A stretch of DNA of 9,520 bases, from positions 1 to 9,520 of the forward strand of contig CAJUMD010000122.1 in the NCBI GenBank assembly GCA_910587275.1, read 5' to 3'. The position numbers were made by a program, and so were the translations under genes. The notes below the pieces were generated by a model, which searched no databases, had not been told where the DNA came from, and saw nothing but the letters and a program-made list of their open reading frames with translations. Position 1 is the stretch's first letter. Each line of letters starts with the position of its first letter. This document shows, piece by piece, positions 6,620-9,520 of this stretch. Source of the stretch: an uncultured Kineothrix sp. GTDB taxonomy: Bacteria; Bacillota; Clostridia; Lachnospirales; Lachnospiraceae.

Positions 6620-8242
6620 TTACATCATTCCGCCCATTCCGCCGCCCGCAGGCATTGCCGGAGCATCTTCCTTGATGTTTGCCACAACGGATTCCGTGGT
6701 CAGCAATGTGGAAGCTACGCTGGTCGCGTTCTGGAGTGCGCTCCTTGTCACCTTCGCAGGATCAAGGATTCCTTCCGCTACCATATCCACATATTTCTCG
6801 CCAAGCGCATCAAAACCGGTACCTACTTCGGATTCCCTTACCTTATTGATAATTACGCTTCCTTCCAAACCTGCGTTTGCCGCGATGTGGAACAAAGGAG
6901 CTTCCAGTGCCTTAAGGACGATGTTCGCACCGGTCTTCTCGTCGCCTTCCAGCGTGTCAGCCAGTTTTGCCACTTCCTTGGAAGCGTGGATGTAAGCCGA
7001 ACCGCCGCCCGCAATGATTCCTTCTTCCGCTGCCGCCCTTGTTGCATTGAGGGCATCTTCCATGCGCAGTTTTGCTTCCTTCATTTCGGTCTCGGTAGCC
7101 GCGCCTACACGGATTACCGCTACGCCGCCCGCCAGTTTTGCAAGACGTTCCTGCAGTTTCTCCCTGTCGAAATCGGAAGTGGTTTCTTCCACCTGTTTCT
7201 TAATCTGCGCAATCCTTGCCTGGATTCCTGCTTTATCGCCTTCGCCGTCCACGATTACGGTATTTTCTTTCTGTACCTTTACGGATTTTGCATGACCCAA
7301 CTGATCCATGGTTACTTCCTTTAAGTCAAGGCCGAGTTCTTCGCTGATTACCTGACCGCCTGTCAGGATTGCGATGTCTTCCAACATTGCCTTCCTTCTG
7401 TCGCCGTAACCCGGCGCCTTCACCGCTACCACGTTAAAGGTTCCGCGCAGCTTGTTCACGATTAAGGTGGTCAGTGCCTCGCCTTCCACGTCTTCCGCAA
7501 TGATGAGCAGTTTCGCACCGGACTGTACCACCTGCTCCAACAGGGGAAGAATTTCCTGGATGTTGGAAATCTTTTTATCCGTAATCAGGATGCAGGGATT
7601 ATCCAAAACGGCTTCCATCTTATCCATATCGGTTGCCATGTATGCGGAAATATACCCGCGGTCAAACTGCATACCTTCCACCAAATCCAACTCGGTCTGC
7701 ATGGTCTTGGACTCCTCGATGGTGATAACACCGTCGCCGGAAACTTTCTCCATGGCATCCGCCACCATCGTTCCCACTTCGTCGTCGCCGGAAGAAACCG
7801 CCGCTACCCTTGCAAACTGATCCTTGCCGTTTACTTTTGCGCTCATTTTTGCGATGGCATCCACTGCGCAGTCCGTTGCTTTCTTCATACCTTTCCTTAA
7901 GATAATCGGGTTTGCGCCTGCCGCCAAATTCTTGATGCCTTCGTTTACCATAGCCTGTGCCAGTACCGTCGCGGTTGTGGTTCCGTCGCCCGCCACGTCG
8001 TTTGTCTTTGTTGCCACTTCTTTTACAAGCTGTGCGCCCATGTTCTCAAATGCGTCTTCCAGTTCGATTTCCTTTGCGATGGTCACACCGTCGTTGGTAA
8101 TCAGGGGCGCGCCGAAGGATTTATCCAAAACCACGTTCCTTCCTTTCGGTCCGAGTGTCACCCTTACGGTGTTTGCCAGTTTATTTACGCCTGTTTCCAG
8201 TGCTGCACGGGCTTCTGCCCCATATTTCAATTCCTTTGCCAT
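6620..8242 (-). CDS. groL: Chaperonin GroEL (60 kDa)
   Basis: ATP-driven folding chaperone that assembles as a double ring of 14 subunits and works with GroES in the cytoplasm. 540 residues, the standard length, from MAKELKYG to the flexible GGM tail (MPAGGGMGGMM). The ATP site GDGTTT is at 85-90, with catalytic D86, and the conserved AAEEGIIAGGG segment lies near 402-412. Start chosen at the ATG at 8242, nine bases after AGGAGG; an in-frame TTG at 8251 would add only three residues. It is co-transcribed behind groS with a 166-base gap that contains a hairpin-forming tandem repeat. Control is expected through CIRCE/HrcA at the operon promoter. Nothing is missing or broken. Confidence 0.98.
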   Translation of the reverse strand: MAKELKYGAEARAALETGVNKLANTVRVTLGPKGRNVVLDKSFGAPLITNDGVTIAKEIELEDAFENMGAQLVKEVATKTNDVAGDGTTTATVLAQAMVNEGIKNLAAGANPIILRKGMKKATDCAVDAIAKMSAKVNGKDQFARVAAVSSGDDEVGTMVADAMEKVSGDGVITIEESKTMQTELDLVEGMQFDRGYISAYMATDMDKMEAVLDNPCILITDKKISNIQEILPLLEQVVQSGAKLLIIAEDVEGEALTTLIVNKLRGTFNVVAVKAPGYGDRRKAMLEDIAILTGGQVISEELGLDLKEVTMDQLGHAKSVKVQKENTVIVDGEGDKAGIQARIAQIKKQVEETTSDFDREKLQERLAKLAGGVAVIRVGAATETEMKEAKLRMEDALNATRAAAEEGIIAGGGSAYIHASKEVAKLADTLEGDEKTGANIVLKALEAPLFHIAANAGLEGSVIINKVRESEVGTGFDALGEKYVDMVAEGILDPAKVTRSALQNATSVASTLLTTESVVANIKEDAPAMPAGGGMGGMM

Positions 8243-8311
8243 GATGAACAACCTCCTGCTAATTTTGTCTGCTTTATTAATAACTGCTTACCTGAAATCC
8301 TTTTTTCCACC

Positions 8312-8407
8312 GTATCTCATACGGTTCGTATCTCATACGGTTCGTATCTCATACGGTTCGTATCTCATATGGTTCGTATCTCATACGGTTCGTGTCCCAT
8401 ACGGCTC
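8312..8407. repeat. Six tandem 16-bp units between groS and groL
   Basis: Six head-to-tail copies of GTATCTCATACGGTTC (plus strand), starting at 8312, 8328, 8344, 8360, 8376 and 8392. Copies 1, 2, 3 and 5 are identical, copy 4 has one change and copy 6 (nearest groS) has three. The array ends one base before the groS stop codon. In the groSL mRNA (minus strand) each unit gives CGTAT-GAG-ATACG, a 5-bp stem with a 3-base loop, joined by AAC linkers. There are no unique spacers, so it is not a CRISPR array. Confidence 0.92.
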
Positions 8408-8408
8408 C

Positions 8409-8693
8409 TTACTGGATAACTGCCAGTATGTCGCTCTGTTTTACGATGATGTATTCTTCCTCGTCGATTTTCACATCGGTTCCCGCATATTTGGAATAAA
8501 TTACATTGTCGCCGGCTTTTACTTCCATCTTTACTTCCTTGCCGTCAACCACTCCGCCGGGTCCTACCGCAATAACCTCTGCCTGTTGGGGTTTCTCTTT
8601 GTTCTGGCCCGGAAGCACGATTCCCGATTTGGTTGTTTCTTCCGCCACTAACTGCTTTAATACGACTCTGTCACCTAAAGGTACTAATTTCAT
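8409..8693 (-). CDS. groS: Co-chaperonin GroES (10 kDa)
   Basis: Heptameric lid of the GroEL chamber. 94 residues, usual length. It begins MKLVPLGDRVVLKQL, typical for the family, and contains the mobile loop (about 18-35, TTKSGIVLPG) that contacts GroEL, followed by the conserved VIAVGPGG turn. AAGGAGG lies eight bases before the ATG. It is the first gene of the groS-groL operon, preceded by CIRCE and a clear promoter. All expected parts are present. Confidence 0.98.
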   Translation of the reverse strand: MKLVPLGDRVVLKQLVAEETTKSGIVLPGQNKEKPQQAEVIAVGPGGVVDGKEVKMEVKAGDNVIYSKYAGTDVKIDEEEYIIVKQSDILAVIQ

Positions 8694-8740
8694 TTTGAAA
8701 GCCTCCTTATGTCAAATTTTATAGTGAACTGTTTCTCTTA

Positions 8741-8767
8741 TTAGCACTCATTTGTATCGAGTGCTAA
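8741..8767 (-). promoter_or_regulatory. CIRCE operator (HrcA binding site)
   Basis: TTAGCACTC, nine bases, GAGTGCTAA: a perfect match to the canonical CIRCE inverted repeat. It sits just downstream of the likely transcription start of groSL, where HrcA would block transcription until heat stress removes it. A partial extra half-site (TTAGCAG on the minus strand, 8774-8768) sits next to it. hrcA itself is not in the window. Confidence 0.97.
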
Positions 8768-8779
8768 CTGCTAACCCAT

Positions 8780-8808
8780 ATATTAGATTCATATGCAGAT
8801 GTTTGCAA
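8780..8808 (-). promoter_or_regulatory. Sigma-A type promoter of groS-groL
   Basis: TTGCAA (8808-8803) and TAATAT (8785-8780) on the minus strand are spaced by 17 bases. The predicted start, about 8773, falls immediately before CIRCE, which fits HrcA repression. The leader before groS would be about 80 bases. Confidence 0.75.
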
Positions 8809-8987
8809 CCGCAATTACACAAACCAATCGTACAATATCTTTACTTATCTTTTATTTTCTCCCGTTTTCTTTTATTTACTTAATTTTACACATATTTGGA
8901 ATTTTTATAATTATTTTATAATTTATATCATTTACATTTAGAAAGGGAAGGATTCCGTTCAGGCTTAAATGTTGTGTTAAGGCGGAC
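8809..8987. other. A/T-rich non-coding stretch upstream of groSL
   Basis: No gene is supported here. The minus strand is A-rich and could act as an upstream element for the groS promoter. On the plus strand TTGGAA (about 8899) followed by TATAAT-like words gives a weak possible promoter toward 8988, but in such A/T-rich DNA this match means little. Confidence 0.4.
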
Positions 8988-9116
8988 GCAGGGACGTAAG
9001 TTTTTTCAGTGGACGGCAGCAGCGGAACTGCCTGTCCCGGTTTTCCGTGCACTTTTTTCGGCTGGAGGTTTCTAGGCAGAATGGAAAATGTGTCTACGGG
9101 CTACGGTCGTCCTCAA

Positions 9117-9132
9117 GCGGCATCCATGCCGC
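9117..9132 (-). repeat. GGA-loop hairpin of element 1 (a)
   Basis: On the minus strand GCGGCA-TGGA-TGCCGC: a 6-bp perfect stem with tetraloop TGGA. The same stem appears in element 2 at 9483-9498 with loop AGGA. Confidence 0.65.
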
Positions 9133-9140
9133 ACCGGACT

Positions 9141-9164
9141 GAAATGGGCATCCCTGCCCATTTC
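9141..9164 (-). repeat. GGA-loop hairpin of element 1 (b)
   Basis: On the minus strand GAAATGGGCA-GGGA-TGCCCATTTC: a 10-bp perfect stem with tetraloop GGGA. It is the positional counterpart of the hairpin at 9451-9474 in element 2, which has a different but equally paired stem. Confidence 0.7.
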
Positions 9165-9450
9165 CCCTTGGGCGTCTGCATTCTGCCAAGACACCGCCGC
9201 CGAAAACGAAGCACGGAAAATCCGGGACAGGCAGTTCCGCTGCTGCCGTCCACTAAAAAAACTTACGTCCCTGCCGGATATCAAAAATATAATACCGCAT
9301 CATAACATTCACTTTTACTTTTTTATTTCCTTACTTTACCCAGCACGGGAGGGATTTTTTGCGGGACGGCGGCGGCCGGAGTGCCTGTCCCGGATTTTCC
9401 GTGCTTCGTTTCCGGCGGGAGTTTCTTAGCAGAATGCGGATACATTAGGG

Positions 9451-9474
9451 AAACCGGACAAGGATGTCCGGTTT
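9451..9474 (+). repeat. GGA-loop hairpin of element 2 (b), CsrA-like site
   Basis: AAACCGGACA-AGGA-TGTCCGGTTT: a 10-bp perfect stem with tetraloop AGGA. The middle reads ACAAGGATGT, which matches the ACARGGAUGU core of the CsrA-binding consensus, with GGA in the loop as CsrA prefers. Confidence 0.7.
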
Positions 9475-9482
9475 AGCCCGAT

Positions 9483-9498
9483 GCGGCAAGGATGCCGC
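9483..9498 (+). repeat. GGA-loop hairpin of element 2 (a)
   Basis: GCGGCA-AGGA-TGCCGC: a 6-bp perfect stem with tetraloop AGGA, separated from the previous hairpin by eight bases. It has the same stem as the hairpin at 9117-9132 of element 1. Confidence 0.65.
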
Positions 9499-9520
9499 TT
9501 GAGGGCGTCCCGCAGCCTGT

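Larger units (their letters stand above)
8988..9274 (-). repeat. 287-bp foldback element with 95-bp inverted arms (element 1)
   Basis: The arms 8988-9082 and 9180-9274 are inverted copies. The outer 53 bases match at 52 positions, and the inner parts are more diverged, with single-base gaps. A unique core (9083-9179) holds two small hairpins. No transposase or convincing ORF lies inside; open frames here are by-products of the palindrome. Minus-strand orientation is assigned because that strand aligns with element 2 (9347-9520) read on the plus strand, over the arm and the core. Its size and ends resemble a MITE or a large palindromic repeat, or the gene for a long hairpin RNA. No target-site duplication could be identified with confidence. 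Confidence 0.8.
9347..9520 (+). repeat. Second copy of the foldback element (element 2), cut by window end
   Basis: The plus strand from about 9347 aligns with the minus strand of element 1. It has a T-run, GGACGGC, then a block identical over about 30 bases (about 9382-9411), AGCAGAATGC, two GGA-loop hairpins, and CTTGAGG. GCGGGACG (9361-9368) can pair with CGTCCCGC (9506-9513) to close the whole structure, which has no counterpart in element 1. The right arm would lie beyond the window. The 72 bases between the two elements (9275-9346) are A/T-rich, with a TATAAT at 9288-9293 but no good -35; no gene is seen there. Confidence 0.75.

Noticed and set aside
8312..8407. Possible CRISPR array
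   Set aside because: Repeats are 16 bp and directly abutting with no variable spacers, and no cas genes are nearby.
7824..8651. 275-codon plus-strand open frame opposite groL and groS
   Set aside because: It is antisense to two certain genes and crosses the tandem repeat and both gene ends. It is a shadow of their codon bias.
8880..8945. Plus-strand promoter driving element 1
   Set aside because: TATAAT-like words are frequent in this A/T-rich stretch and the best -35/-10 pair has 15-base spacing, so the match is not informative. The plus strand would also give TCC, not GGA, loops.
8988..9274. Insertion sequence with transposase
   Set aside because: The long inverted arms look IS-like, but the core between them is only 97 bases and encodes no transposase.
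9009..9429. Open reading frames on both strands across the foldback elements (for example 9009-9305, 9088-9429, 9072-9284)
   Set aside because: They run through the inverted arms and loops, are rich in R, P, C and H, lack ribosome sites, and resemble no protein I recognise. Open frames are expected from the palindrome.

Overview
The window looks like a chromosomal segment from a Gram-positive clostridium, most likely a Lachnospiraceae (Clostridium cluster XIVa) gut anaerobe. This is inferred from strong AGGAGG-type ribosome binding sites, a canonical CIRCE operator before groESL, the clostridial order apt-rel-MBL hydrolase, and protein sequences typical of the family. No database search was possible.

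Layout. Positions 3-1298 (+) carry a MATE-family multidrug/cation antiporter whose first codons lie outside the window. It converges on a long minus-strand block. In transcription order from the right, that block holds groS-groL (heat-shock chaperonin, 8693 to 6620), a response regulator with an HD-GYP c-di-GMP phosphodiesterase domain (6313 to 5195), and apt, a bifunctional ppGpp synthetase/hydrolase (rel) and a glyoxalase II-like metallo-hydrolase (5057 to 1355). A terminator between the MBL gene and the MATE gene closes the block. apt-rel-MBL joins purine salvage with the purine-derived alarmone ppGpp. It has its own near-consensus promoter, whose -35 box contains the stop codon of the HD-GYP gene. 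groSL has a sigma-A type promoter, CIRCE and a clear intrinsic terminator.

Non-coding DNA is the most unusual part. (a) Between groS and groL lie six tandem 16-bp units, each able to form a small hairpin in the mRNA. (b) Between groL and the HD-GYP gene are a 36-bp direct repeat in two copies and nested hairpins. (c) Upstream of groS, 8988-9274 is a 287-bp foldback element with 95-bp inverted arms, and 9347-9520 holds a second, diverged copy in the opposite orientation, cut by the window end. In the shared orientation each copy has two short hairpins whose tetraloop is NGGA closed by CA/TG. One contains ACAAGGATGT, the core of the CsrA-binding consensus. Between copies one stem changes sequence but stays fully paired, while the GGA loop is kept. 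This suggests a repeated structured RNA, possibly a CsrA-binding (CsrB/Rsm-like) or similar repeat family, and is the best candidate here for something undescribed.
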